The notes below the pieces were generated by a model. The model was not told the origin of the DNA, searched no databases, and saw only the letters and a program-made list of their open reading frames with translations. A program made the position numbers and the translations under genes. DNA of 64,000 nucleotides from Scedosporium boydii (lineage: Eukaryota > Ascomycota > Sordariomycetes > Microascales > Microascaceae), in contig NJFT01000025.1 in the NCBI GenBank assembly GCA_002221725.1, positions 62,001 to 126,000 on the forward strand, written 5' to 3'. Positions 49,271-63,210 of the stretch are shown here, piece by piece (within the stretch, counting starts at the first letter, position 1; each line of letters begins with the position of its first letter).

Positions 49271-51646
49271 ATGTTCTCACTGTCCTCCGCACCAGCCAAG
49301 CAGTCAGTTAGCGAAACAATTACAGTGCTCAGCAGTCGTCTTAGTTCTGCCACCCTTTTAGAGGACCGCCGGGCGGCAATCCTTGGACTACGCAGCTTTG
49401 CAAAGGATTACCCAGCTTCGGTCGCATCGGGTGCCCTTCGGAGCCTAATAGGATGTCTTACGAAAGACGGAGAGGATGTGGACACGGTTAAGGTAGTGCT
49501 TGAGACCCTCTTGATGCTCTTTCGACCAAATGAGGACAGCCCCGAGGCTTCAGAGGAAATCGCCCTCTGGCTTGCCGACGAGTTCACCCAACGTCAGGAG
49601 AACATTGCTTTACTGCTTGACCTTCTCCAAACGAACGATTTTTATTCCCGACTTTATATCCTCCAGCTTCTCGGTTCTATCCTCTCGGCTCGCGTCGAAA
49701 GGACAGAAGAATGCATCCTCTCGGCCCCGCTGGGTATCTCCACCCTCGTCGGATTACTAGACGATCGTCGCGAGGCAGTGCGGAACGAAGCTATTAGCCT
49801 CCTGATCTACCTGACGCCATCTTCTACTGAAATACAGAAGCTAGTCGCGTTCGAGGGCGCGTTCGAGCGTCTTTTCACAATTGTAACCTTAGAGGGCTCC
49901 CTATTAGAGGGTGGCCAGACGGTAGAGGACTGCTTGATCTTGTTAGCCAATCTTCTCCGGCAAAATCAATCCAACCAGTCACTATTCCGGGAATCTAAGT
50001 GCGTCTCCCAGTTAGCTGCCCTTCTAGAGAGCGCCTACAAGACATCTCTTCAGGACGAGTTGGCTTCATGGGCACAGGCCCAAAGGAGTCGCAACATCTA
50101 TGCTCTCCTAGCTATCATCCGTCTTCTCCTCTCTCCAGGGTCAGTTAACCTTGTTCAGAATCAGGGCGCGTTCTGGCAAACCGGGCTACTGTATCACGCG
50201 TTACAGTTAGCCTTCTGTCAGTCGGCGGAAGGGCAGATTCGCGCGGAGGTGTGTCATTTTCGCATCTTTGAATCTCCATTTAGCGCCAGGATGATGCTTA
50301 CTTATCCTATTATAGGCGTTGATAGCTTGCGCCGATATGGTTAGGGGAAACGCAGATCTTCAAGGTAAATTTGCGCAGCTAACTGTGCCAAACCCGCTTT
50401 CCGACGAAGGTGACGCTGCCCAGGAAGGGGTGGGGAGCAAGACGAACATGGTATATGTAATCGACGGGTTGTTGGACCTTACCCTAGGAGTACAGCCCTG
50501 CCCAGAATTCAACTTGCGCATGGCCGCCTGCGAATGTATCAAGTCGTACTTCTTCAAGCATTCTGATATTCGTCGACACTTCCTTTCCCGGGCGATTGAG
50601 GGCCATCTAGCAGACCGGGATGAAACTGGCAATATCCTCACGATTCTCCTCAACCCCCCTCCACGCCTGGCGACCTCCGATCCCTACGGAATCTGGTTTG
50701 CTGCTATCATCATGTTTCACCTGGTTTATAACGACCCGACTGCTAAGGCTAGCGCCATGGCAATAACGGAAGGGGATGTATCCAGTGGTGAAGAGGTGGT
50801 CACAAGCATTCAAGCAATTGCTGCCCATCTCATATCTGGGCTATCACGGGGCGACGACCCTCGGGTTCTAGTGGCGTATGTGATACTGCTCTTAGGTTGG
50901 TTGTTTGAAGATCCGGATGGAGTCAACGACTTCCTTGGGGAAGGTAGCCATGTCCAGGGTTTGATACAGGCAGTGACACAGCCTGCCGAGGGAGTTGATG
51001 AGATTGTTCGTGGGCTCTGCGCCGTGCTCTTGGGCGTCGTGTATGATTTCTCGACGAAGGATTCGCCCATTCCGCGAGCAACGCTCCAGCCTATACTGCT
51101 GGCGAGGATGGGCCGAGATAAGTACCTCGACAGGTTAGCAAACCTTCGAGCGCATCCCTTTATTCGCGACTTCGAGGTTACGCCACAAAAGTTAGACGGT
51201 TCAAGTTCCGGGAAGCTTGCCGATGTCTATTTTGACGACACCTTCGTCGAGTTTCTCAAGGATAATTACAGCAGGATCGCTCGAGCCATCGACAGAGACC
51301 CAGACTTAGAGACTCCAATCATAGCCAATGGGGTAGAGAAGGGTGTGTCACGAGAACTTGTCGACTCGCTAAGGGCCCAGCTGGAAGAGAAAGAATCGGC
51401 AATTCAAGATATGCAGAGAGCCCTAGACTCGCTGAGGCGTGAGTTGTTACAGGAACAGGAAAATTCCCGCGCTGCTCGTGGTGCAGCCTCGAGGGATATT
51501 GCTAAAATAAAAGATGCGAATGACACGCTGAGGAGGGAGTACGAAGATGGCATACGGTACAGTTGTCCCTGCCGATAAGCCCTCACCTCTGATCATGTTA
51601 TAGACAGGAGTCAGCTGCGAATGCAGTTTTGGTTTACTCGCCTATA

Positions 51647-51690
<44 letters not shown>

Positions 51691-52518
51691 AGGCTAACAG
51701 TTGTGCGACAACAGGAAACTGGAGGCCCAGCAACGTTCACGAGATGAGGAGCACAGGAGTGGGCTTGACATGTTGAGGCGAAATCATGATGAAGAGATCC
51801 GGTAAGCACGGCAAACATAGGCATTCACCGGGTCAGAGGCTTACTTGGATGCCAAACAGTCAACTTCGGGCCACCCAACAGCGCCTTGAGGATGATCATA
51901 AGCGACAAGTAGAGCAGATTCGCCATGCGGCGGATGTCGAATCAGAGCGATACCGTCGACGTTCAGAAGCTGAAGTGGCAGACCTCCGGGCAACCATCAG
52001 TCGGTTGGAAGTGGACTTGATGAAGGTGTGTTCGATGTCGACCTGTCACATTTCTGCAGGACAATCAATAACATCAAGTCAGACGAATAAAAGCAAGGCA
52101 CAAGAAGTACATAGCATTCGAGAGGATTATACGAAGCAACTGGCAGAAAAAACGTCGACATTGGAGAATGCCACCGCACGAACTCGAGAGCTTGAAAAGC
52201 GCGTTCTTTCAGAGGCAGAAGGGCGTAAAAAGGTGAGCAGTAGATCATTGTCGTGGCCGAATACCGGAAGACTTGTGCGGGTTTTCTAATAATCGCGAGT
52301 AGGCCGAGGCATTGGCAGCAGACGTCGCTCATGCAAAGGCGACGATTCAAAGCGAGCTCGATGATCTATTGATGGTTCTAGGTGATACCGAGGAGAAGCT
52401 CGATAGATACAAAACACGACTGAGCCGGCTGGGCGAGGAAGTATCGGACGGGGGCGAAGAAGATGATAGCGATGACAACGATGAAGATGACGATGCGGTG
52501 GGGAGTGATACCCAATGA
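49271..52518 (+). CDS. USO1: Vesicle tethering protein Uso1/p115, 945 aa
   Basis: Uso1 tethers ER-derived COPII vesicles to the Golgi before SNARE fusion. Exons are 49271-50248, 50316-51556, 51715-51801, 51860-52025, 52083-52232 and 52303-52518; phases close. Residues 1-650 are an armadillo-like head (EDRRAAILGLRSFAKDYP, QTVEDCLILLANLLRQNQSN, ALIACADMVRGN), typical of the Uso1/p115 head. A coiled coil follows (LRAQLEEKESAIQDMQRALD) and the protein ends in a very acidic tail (EEDDSDDNDEDDD), as in p115. The coiled coil is far shorter than in budding yeast Uso1 and nearer to p115. Intron 2 holds an (AC)n microsatellite. The junctions in the coiled-coil part are chosen for phase and heptad continuity, so the smallest exons are less certain than the head. 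Confidence 0.9.
51648..51686. repeat. (AC)n microsatellite inside USO1 intron 2
   Basis: An uninterrupted dinucleotide run of 39 bases lies in the 158-nt intron between exons 2 and 3 of USO1. Length variation between strains is likely. Confidence 0.9.
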
Positions 52519-52990
52519 AACATCGGCAGAACAGCGATTACTTGAATCAAATTGGGATTCCTCTCGCCAGGCATTCTTAGCTTGACGGCAACAATGCTTG
52601 CCCCCAAGCACCGTCTGGTAACCCCACCTTCCACTATTCGTACAGTAGTGGCTACAAGCTCGAAGATTGACCTGGCGCCACTGGCGCCGCTGGAGCTGCT
52701 GGAGCTGTTTGGCATCGGTGGCTTAATACTACGGCCTTGGGCGTTGCCATCAATGATGCCCTCGATAAATGCAGTAGGCGCTTATGCCTGCCCTTTTTAA
52801 CCCCGAAGGTCCCACCACAGACGCCAAGAATAGAATAGATTTCTGAACAGTGGAAAAAACCCAATTTTGAAAAATCAATCACAAGAATAAATTCTTTTGG
52901 CATCTTCTGCCGCCAAAGGTCGCCAAAGATCCGAGTCAACCAGGCATCGTTATTCCACGCGAACCAACTTCGCAATCAATTCTATTTTCG
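52519..52990. other. Spacer between USO1 and PRMT3
   Basis: 472 bp hold the USO1 3' end and the PRMT3 promoter. Overlapping short frames on both strands are not supported by any motif. Confidence 0.5.
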
Positions 52991-54900
<1,910 letters not shown>

Positions 54901-55222
54901 TGGCGGATCATCACCGAACCTGTCTCGCTCTTGAGACCTTGGTCTGGGCTCGACTGGGGAGTCTCTTGTTGGCATTACAACAGGTAGACGAATTTCCTTG
55001 GTTGATTCGGGAGGGTTGGCGGCAATAAGTTTCGCGGCAACTCTTCCTTTAAGAAAGCAAAAGTCTCGGTCCAGGACGTTTTATTGTCCACGTCTGGGAG
55101 TAACAACGCCTGTTTTGTTATCCATTGCTCGATATTGTACATGAATGCACAACGCCAACCTATGGCTAGCCGCCGATCTAGACGGGCAGTATCACCATTC
55201 TGACCATCCATGAAGTCCCCAA
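54901..55222. other. Convergent 3' spacer
   Basis: 322 bp lie between the stop codons of PRMT3 (plus) and the OPT transporter (minus). No structure is evident. Confidence 0.5.
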
Positions 55223-57910
55223 TCACGACCGAGCCGTTCGCAAGCTCTCTAGAATAAGATTAACGATACTCAAGAATCCCTCTCCGAGAATGAAGCCCTT
55301 CGAAGACGCCGTTAGAAACAGTCCGAGTAAACAATTGCAGGCCACTTACCGATGCTATGACTATCAGGGGTGTGCTAGATTTCTTCAAGACGGCCTGCCA
55401 GTACCAGCCGAACAAACCACCAACCGCCCTCGCCAGCGTGAACGATGGGACGTTATACATTCCTAGATACGTTATGATGTAAGCTCGGATGTTTGCATCA
55501 CAAAGGCGAGTTTCACATGGGAGAGACGCACCAACTGCGACTGCAACCCCTCCCGGAATCAGTGCACGCCAACGTCTCCCTGTCGATGTTATCCTCGCGA
55601 TGGTGGTAGCGGAGAAAAGTACGCCAGCGCCAATGGCCCATTCCTTGGCCATTGGGGGAAGCCCCTTCCCGGTGACCAGCCTCGCAGTGAAAATCCAGAC
55701 GTAGGCAGTCGGGACCTGGAATAAGTCGCCAGGGATTGGGTAAACCCTTGTATCCGTCAGCATAGATGGACGCGTTCTTGATTCATTGAGAGGACGAACG
55801 TTGTATAGAGCTGGTATATGAAGGCGCTCACAATGGCGCCGACAGTGGCGCCGATAACTTGGCCCCAGAACTGCGCATTAGGAGCGGCACCAAGAAGATG
55901 GCCTGTCTTTAGGTCCTGCATGAGCTCGCCCGCCTGCAGCGCCCCCTTTTGCGCCCAGAAACGCACGTAAGCATGCGATTTGAATACAAAACCTGGATAT
56001 GATCTACGTACAGCTTCAGACTATCAACTGGTGAGCGGCAGAACTCTAGGAGTGGGCTATTATACACTGGGAGGGAAGATGAAACTTACTACGGCTCCGG
56101 AGATGAGGTTTATAAGAATCGCGGCTTTATTGGAAGCCGGTACGACAAGTGCAAAGAAGAGTTGAGCTAATTTGCTGATGCCGGAGACTGGGTTGAGGTC
56201 TGTCTCCCCCAGAGCACGAACGCCCATGACACTAAGCACAAGCGCCATCGCCACAGCGAGGACAGTTGCATATAGTGGTACTAAATCGCGGAAGACAACA
56301 TGAATACTCACTATACATAAGAGAATGGAGGCGGCAAGGCCCACGCTAACAGTGCGGTTGCTGACTTGTTGCTCGGGAGGAGCATCTTCATCCAATTCCT
56401 CGCCACTGGCCATTTCGAGCCGTGGGCGGGTATGGTGCTCCCAAATGCTCCCGCTTCCCGATTGATAGAGCCCCTGCTCCGTTGACTCCGGCACTAGCAG
56501 CGTGTTTTCATCATCGGTGTTGCGGAGCTGGGTGTACTGGGTCTGGATGCTGCCCTTGCCTACCAACCACTTGAAACGAGATTTCAGGAGTTCAAAAAAG
56601 GCTGGTCCTAGAAGAATTTGCGACCCGACATGAGCAAGGTTAATAATAGCATCGGACAGCATTATCGAAAGCGAAACCCAGACTATCCACCCTTTGCTAC
56701 CCGTGTCCCAATCACCAACAGGGCCAGGTGCCCATTCCCGATAATGGGCGAGAGGAGAAAGGATGGCCCAACCGACGAAAGCACCAAGGGCCATGTGGAG
56801 GGTGGTCTCAGGTCCCATAATAACGCCTTGCCCGACATAGGCTAAACTGGGATTGAATGTCCATAGCCAAGATTCTGCGGCAACTCGGCCAAAGATTGGA
56901 AGGTTACGGAGGACGGGGTAAAAATGCATAGCGAGAGTGAATACCCCCGAGATAATGAAGCACACTAGGAGTAATCTTATGTTCGTGCCCCACGGGCGTA
57001 CTACCTTCGGTTCGTCGCCGTCAAGGACGGATCCCGAGTTGTCGCCAATTCTATCTGAAGAAGAATGTTGGCTGACTTTGGGCACTAGGCTTGCGAATGC
57101 TCCTGATGATGCGTGGTCTTTGCTGGTTTCGGAGGGGTCGGGCGTCTGGCCATGGAGGACGCCTATTAATACAGCCGTGCTAAAGCCACTAGGGAAACGT
57201 AGCCTTTCGCGGATGATGACCTGCCGGCGCCTTCGTCTAGTTAGTGGTAATCCCGGCGATGAAAAGGGGTAGAGACTGTGGCGCATGGGTTAGTGGGTTG
57301 GGGCCCTTACAAAGGCACTGCAAAAACGACGCCAAAGTAGCAAAGGCCAAGAGACCATATGATGAGCTTCCAGGTGCTCATCTGTATAGGCCCCATCTCG
57401 TCGGGCGAGAGCAAGTAATTCATAGCCGGCAACTGTAGCAGTCAGCAATGCCTTCGCAAAAGCAGAAGTTACACCCGGGGTTGGATGTTTGATTTTTTCT
57501 CCTTTGCTGAGAGGCTGGACATACAACGCCTACGAAGCCGCAACCTAGTGGCATGAGGGCCATGCTTCCGGCAACGGTCTGCACAAGGACGTTCTCGACG
57601 GGTGAGAATGGGAAATTGAGGTGTTTCGACAGCGTCCTAAACAGGCCAAATCCTAGCAGGCTCGCGGGGAGAGTCATGGGACTGACCCTGAATGGACGGA
57701 TCAGCCCAAGTCGGTAACAGCAACGTGCTCTGGAAGAACTTACCACCCGGTCTGTAACCCGAAGTACATGTTCGAGAAACATATAATTAATCCGACCAGC
57801 AGGCCCACGAAGAGGCCGCGGAGCGTAAAGCTGCGTCCAGGAGGGTGTATCAGCAGCTCACCACCAAGATGGCTTGCACTTTCTGGTCTTAACCCCCTGT
57901 CAGGAGCCAT
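55223..57910 (-). CDS. OPT-superfamily oligopeptide/metal-chelate transporter, 741 aa
   Basis: Members import small peptides or metal-siderophore type complexes with protons. Exons are 57910-57744, 57687-57525, 57432-57311, 57236-56090, 56020-56012, 55945-55800, 55746-55350 and 55297-55223; phases close. Family blocks are clear: SNMYFGLQTGWVSPMTLPAS, VENVLVQTVAGSMALMPLGC, RLRFPSGFSTAVLIGVLHG, GALQAGELMQDLKTGHLLGA, VYPIPGDLFQVPTAYVW and ASGFILGEGFLSIVNL. About 14-16 hydrophobic segments are expected. A polar acidic loop lies in the middle of the long exon. The blocks resemble the YSL-like fungal branch (yeast YGL114W) more than the Opt1 branch, so the substrate is unknown. One exon is only nine bases long and supplies the S-E-A needed between GAV and GALQAG. 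Confidence 0.92.
56012..56020 (-). other. 9-nt micro-exon of the OPT transporter
   Basis: TCTGAAGCT (Ser-Glu-Ala) is bounded by gttgatag upstream and gtacgtag downstream. It joins ...SGAV to GALQAGELMQDLKTGHLL, and the result SGAV-SEA-GALQAG restores the family pattern GAVAEAGALQAG. Without it the exons still join in frame (intron from 56,089 to 55,946), but three conserved residues are lost. Confidence 0.75.
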
Positions 57911-58596
57911 TGTCGATCTTATAGAAGGGTTGGGTTTAGGGGCCTAGAAGGGCTAGAAGGACTAGAAGAAGGACTAGAAGAAGGACTCGAAGAAGAAGCA
58001 CCGAGACTCATCTGAAGTACGAAGTAGATAGGGACCCCGACTTTCCGGTTGAGTAATATTAAGCTGTAAACCACCACCTGAAAAACTAAGAGGATATCTA
58101 GTTGAGGTCGCGGATAACTGCAACTTGTGGGTAATCTCAGCCTCTGTTCCTCTGCTGCAACGAAGGAGAAGGACAAGACAGCGCCGTTAATGATTTGTAA
58201 TTCGATCGAGAGTGACAATAGTTCGGTCAACGTTGACTCGACGTCATGATGCGGGTGGTCTCGCACGGATTGTCCGGATTGGGGATGACGTATCACGTGC
58301 CATAAGAGGATTAAATATTCGGAGTCGGCAGTTAAGCTCTGCCCTATTCACGAGTACAAGTACAGTACGAAGTAACGTTAAACATGTCCGTGATATCACG
58401 AAGAACGTAGGAATAATCTAGATTGTTAACCTGTATTCTAGTTGAAAAATCCCCTGGATGTTTGTTGGGTTGCTGAACAACCTCATTAGTTTCTGCCCTC
58501 ACAAATGCCCGACCATCCACGCTGCCCAAGATCCTATGGCTTGGGCAGCGGGGGATGCACACTAGATATTACAATTAACGACAAGAAACGCAAGGA
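57911..58596. promoter_or_regulatory. OPT promoter region with short minisatellite
   Basis: 686 bp precede the OPT start. Immediately upstream of the ATG (57,944-58,002) is an imperfect repeat of about 12 bases of the type actagaagaagg, four to five units. The minus-strand 125-codon frame here is a product of this repeat and is not taken as a gene. Confidence 0.55.
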
Positions 58597-61500
58597 TTAC
58601 AGGCCGAATGAATCAAAAAAAGAGTTCATATCTGGCTCTTGCCTTTGTGTTGGTTGAACCAAACTCGTAGCTCGGGCGCCGCCGTTTTCGCCCTCTGGCG
58701 GTCCCTTCTCCCCATGGATTCTCCTAAAGGGCATGTCTGCGATGACTACGGAGCTTCGCCTCTTGAGGAGTGCGAGGGGATTCGCAATGTCACCATGAAC
58801 CTCGGGTAGTCCGCCAACGGGATGGCGCGGGAACTCCCAGTTGCGGACTGGGATAAAAGTTAGGCAAATGTCACTTACCTCCGCTGAAGGCCGCGCCTGG
58901 CCATTTGGGGCGGAGGGGGACAGGGAGGAAAAACGTACCAAGGTCCAAGCCTAAAAGGTCACAGCCCATGCGGTCATATATCTTGGCACTATGGAGAACG
59001 AACTGCCATTCGGCCTCTGGGGTGACCTTGGAAGCTCCCCGTAGAGTTTGTAGTGTTTGCTGTCGCAGCTGAGCGTAGAGAACCACAAGCGCTGGGTCAT
59101 CCGTGAGGAAGATTTGTGATTTGATGTCAGGTGTTCGAGGAGTGTCCAAAAGATGATAAACTGGAGTCTGTAAATAAGTGGTTAGTAAATGGGTCTTTGG
59201 AAAGCTTTGAGCGTAGGAAGGTAAACCGAAGCCTGGCTCGAGTTACTAGAAGGTTCGCATACTATCAGGGCCCTCACAGCCATGTCTCTCCTACCGAGCA
59301 TCCAGAATGCCCATGAAGCGAGCCACCGGTCGCCTCCCCGAGCAGCAAGGGTCAAAACTTCCTCCTCCAATAACCTTCTGAATATTAACCCATCATCCCC
59401 TTCATACAACCGCGTTATTGCAATAGCCAGCTGAATATCGCCTAGTTGTTCGACACACACATTGACCGCATCTTGCAAACTATCGCCGAGGAGGAAAAAT
59501 GCCGCAGCGTATTCTTAAGAAACACCGGGCGCGTTAGTTAAGGGCCTCGGGATGGGTTAGAGGTAGAGAAGACAAGAGGGCGACAAACTGACCAAATCGA
59601 CGCCTACTCATCAAGGCGTATGCATTCTTGAGCGCAACCATTTTCCATTTTGGATCCTCAAAGTCGTTTGATAGGAGTTTATAAGTAGCGCGTTGTTCTG
59701 GGTGCCAGGTTGCGATCCGCCACAAGGTACGCAGAACGCCCTTCTGTCTCAATGCCAGGTAAAATAGACTACAGTTGACCGGATTCTTGGCATCTCCCTT
59801 CGAGTATTCGCTCCGTGCGATCCGCTCAAATTGAGTCCGCTAGGACACAATAGCATGTTAGTCTTGGTACGACGCGATACAAGGCAGACGGGTTTCGCTT
59901 TGAAAAGTATATGGCTTGCAACATACCATGGCGTTGACGTCTGATAGCCATGAAAACATGCCGCTTTCCCTTGCGTGTTCCCAATGGAGAGCCCCTTGAT
60001 ATTGCCTTGATACAAAATCAACAAGAATATCCTGGCTATTGGAGTGAAACGCCCAGTTGATATCTCGCCAGGATATTGCCATGTCGTTGACGCGGCTACG
60101 TCGAAGCATTGCCTGACGGAAGAAAAGCAAGAAACGGGCACCGTTCTCGTCGAGAGACCTGCGATGCTTTTCGACCATTCCTAGACATTCTACGATATCT
60201 GCGAGTTGAATTTGTTCGTGGCCGGATAACTGGACAACGTTGACTCGCGTTAACTGATCTTTAAGGGACTGAGATGTTTCCTCTGAAAATGATTCCTCGG
60301 AGTCTTGCATTGGTCGGCTAGATCCTAGGTAGCTGCCAAAACCGCCCTGTTTCTGGCTTTCTTCGTCCTGTGTGTCCCTTGTTAGCTCGCGCTATTTGAG
60401 TGACGGGGAAGAGGGAAGAGTGCTAGACATTGTATTATGACATACCGGAGCCGCACCATAAAATTTCGCCAGATCGAGATCAAGGTAGCTGTCAAGAAAC
60501 TCGCCCTCAACAAGGTATTTCATGGCATTATGCAAGGAAGAAAGTATATCTTGCACAAGTGTAAACTTTCCCGACAAGATGCACTGGCTTAAAAACTGAG
60601 GATGAAAAACAGGTAACGGTCCGTTCAGTCTTTGGACAGTCTCAAACATGTCCCAAGTGCCATCCTTTCCTTGAGGCAACTTGAGTTTCGGGATGAGTGA
60701 CGTGGTCATATCATACCGCCTACTGAATGTGAAAATCTGATTCCCAGCGCCGACAACAAGGTGACCATCACCGAGCCAGGTTGAGTCTCCAATAGGATGG
60801 GGTGTCAAATCTTGTATAGAGATCTCCCGTATCGGCGCCCACGCAGGGCCCTTGTTGAGGTAGTCAAACCGCATCTGAGAGAGAAGTACGACTCGAGATT
60901 GGTAGCCGACAGCAAGGATCGACTGGGAGTCCGGCGTTGACGTCCAATCAAGGTCTTTGATTACGTTTTGGGTTTTGAAGTCTTGCGAATATTCTAAACG
61001 ATAGCCGCCGATGTCCCATATGGTGAACTGAGACCGGGTTTCGTTGACCAAGGCGGCCTTTTTCAGCGTGCTGCCGCTCACTCGGGCTGGGTTTGATATT
61101 CCCGTCTCTGTCGAGGATGTAGAAAGCCACCCGACACTATTATTCTTGATGTCAACCCTTGCCGTCCAGAAGTCAACCCTGCCCGAGTCGGTATAGGAAA
61201 TAGCCACATCCCGCGCAAACACGTCCAGGAAGCCTGTGACGACCGGGGTTGAGCCCGCAGGGTCCACGGGCAGCACGTACGCAAGGCCGTCTGCGCCATG
61301 CAGGTCAAACCTACAAAACTCGCGCACCGAACCCAGCGGTGGTTGAGCTCTCCCATCACGCTCATCGCTGGGTACCCGGGCAGCCTGAGAATCGGACCTG
61401 GGTGATGGGGAATATTGTGGAAGCTGAACCTCCCAGACCAGTCCTTTTTGTTCGGAAGTTACCGTGGCAATATGGGCCACCAAGTTCTCCTCGACTCGCT

Positions 61501-63210
61501 GCCGGGGAAGAATCAAGAGGCATAAAGGCTTGCCAGAAATGGTATATTCCTGGCTGTCAAGAAGCTTGGCTGTCTGTTGCCGGCAATCCCAGAGAGATAT
61601 GGTTTTGTGACGAAGAAAGATGACAAACCGACCCTTTCTCAGAACGGATATGCGGTGAATATGGCCTTCCCCAGGTATAGTACCTTGGAGACTAAAGTGG
61701 TGAGGGCCGGCTCGACCAGCATCTTGCTTCCACACAAAACTCTCGCCGCCAGCGGTCCTCGAGACGACGGCGCTTCCACTATAGTTTCGAACCATTTTGG
61801 TTATGGGGGCGGAGTGGCCAGACCAAACTGCCGAGAGAGACAATCGCTGCTGGTTTGTCGAGGGACTGAATAGATCAACTACACTGGCATTGTAAATCTC
61901 AATCCTGCCGTCAAGGCTTTGGAAAAGCAGGACCAGCTGGCCGGTTGATCTGTCACAGTAGCTATGGATTTGCGCATGACTGTCCAAGCTGGACGCGCCC
62001 GAGCTGAGATTAGGGAATGAGAAGTCCCTCGAGTTGACGTATGCGATATTAAATATCGCGGTGGACGGATGCTTCTGTACGCCTGGTGTAAGGTATTCAA
62101 GAGCCCAAGCAGACATGATTCCTGAGCCATTGAATATGAGACAGATCTCGGGGTTCTTCGTGGCGACCGATATGATGTGATCTATTGGTTTGCTTTGCTT
62201 TTCCCCGTCTTCTCCTTGAAGTTGAACAGCCTTCTCAACTGCCAAAGAAAAATCCCTTCCGTCTATAATTCCGGCCCAGCGGATCACGCGGGAGCTCTTC
62301 GGGCTTTCTTGTATAGAGGATGCGATGTCTATCCTGCCGCACAAATGCAACTGGGAACTGGCCTGGCTGTCCGCTCCAGCCCAGACTCGGATGACACCAT
62401 CGGCGCAGAAAGTATAGAGTACATTTTCGATGGTCTGTTCGGGATGAAACGGCTTGCGCCATTGGGCTGCTGTAACCTCGGCGGGATGGATAAGGTAGGA
62501 AAGGTCGAAATGTGTCTCTTCGGAACCGAAGGCTAACCGTCGCCAGATTTGGACAATGCAGTCGCCGTAGCCGGTGGAAGCTATGTAGGTCGAGTCGTAG
62601 GATAGGGAGGCAACAGAGACGGGGCCGGGGAGAGATGCCACCCACACGCGGCTCGGCTCGCCTCGTACCGAGTATAGCACTAGCTCATTTGTTCCGACGA
62701 GAAGATCGCTAGATGCGCCCCAGGAGAGGGAAGGAGAGACAGGGCAAGGAAGCGCTCCACTAAGGGTGATTGTCGAGTCGGGAATCCACTAGTGATTGTG
62801 GGCTGTTAGCGTAGGCCGGCTAAGGATGGCCGTAGTAATGGCGGCGGAATGTACACACCTTGTGAGACCCATTGGAAACACGAGCACAGGGCCGGGGCCG
62901 GTAAAGTTGTACAGAACCTCGCGTGGATACGGCTATGATGCCCGAGGTCTCGTCCAGGGCGATGGATTCTAGCGGATGGTCTCCATTTTCGTAAATAGTC
63001 TGGACAAGATTCTGCGGCCCGCTTAGAATGGTAAAGGCGTTTCCCGTGACGTAGGCCTGTCCCGGAATGATAAGCTCTTGTTACATATGCGCAGCTACGC
63101 AGCTGGTGACCTTCGGGAAACAAACTCACGGTGAAATGCTGCTGCTTCCAGTAGCCGGTCGCGAGAGCCTGACGCCGGCAATTAGGACGTCCAGGAAGAA
63201 CGGATGTCAT
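58597..63210 (-). CDS. RAV1: RAVE complex subunit Rav1 (V-ATPase assembly regulator), 1,346 aa
   Basis: Rav1 with Skp1 and Rav2 reassembles the V1 and Vo sectors of the vacuolar proton pump after glucose signals. Exons are 63210-63130, 63056-62859, 62788-60446, 60367-59927, 59839-59593, 59513-59263, 59167-58939 and 58847-58597; phases close. The N-terminus MTSVLPGRPNCRRQALATGY starts a double beta-propeller with WD-like repeats (for example IVQIWRRL, VIRVWAG, ISLWDCR) to about residue 750. The C-terminal Rav1 domain has FLLFFRQAMLRRSRVNDMAI, SWRDINWAFHSNSQDILVDF, RWLASWAFWMLGRRDMAVRAL and RNWEFPRHPVGG. The length is close to yeast Rav1 (about 1,360 aa). All splice sites are GT-AG. Confidence 0.95.

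Noticed and set aside
51604..51625. Extra USO1 exon coding RQESAANA
   Set aside because: It cannot be joined to the next exon in phase with any GT-AG pair I could find, whereas one 158-nt intron joins both sides in phase and keeps the coiled coil.
57919..58296. Minus-strand 125-codon frame with Ser-Pro repeats
   Set aside because: The repeats come from a minisatellite and the rest shows no domain. It lies in the promoter region of the OPT gene.
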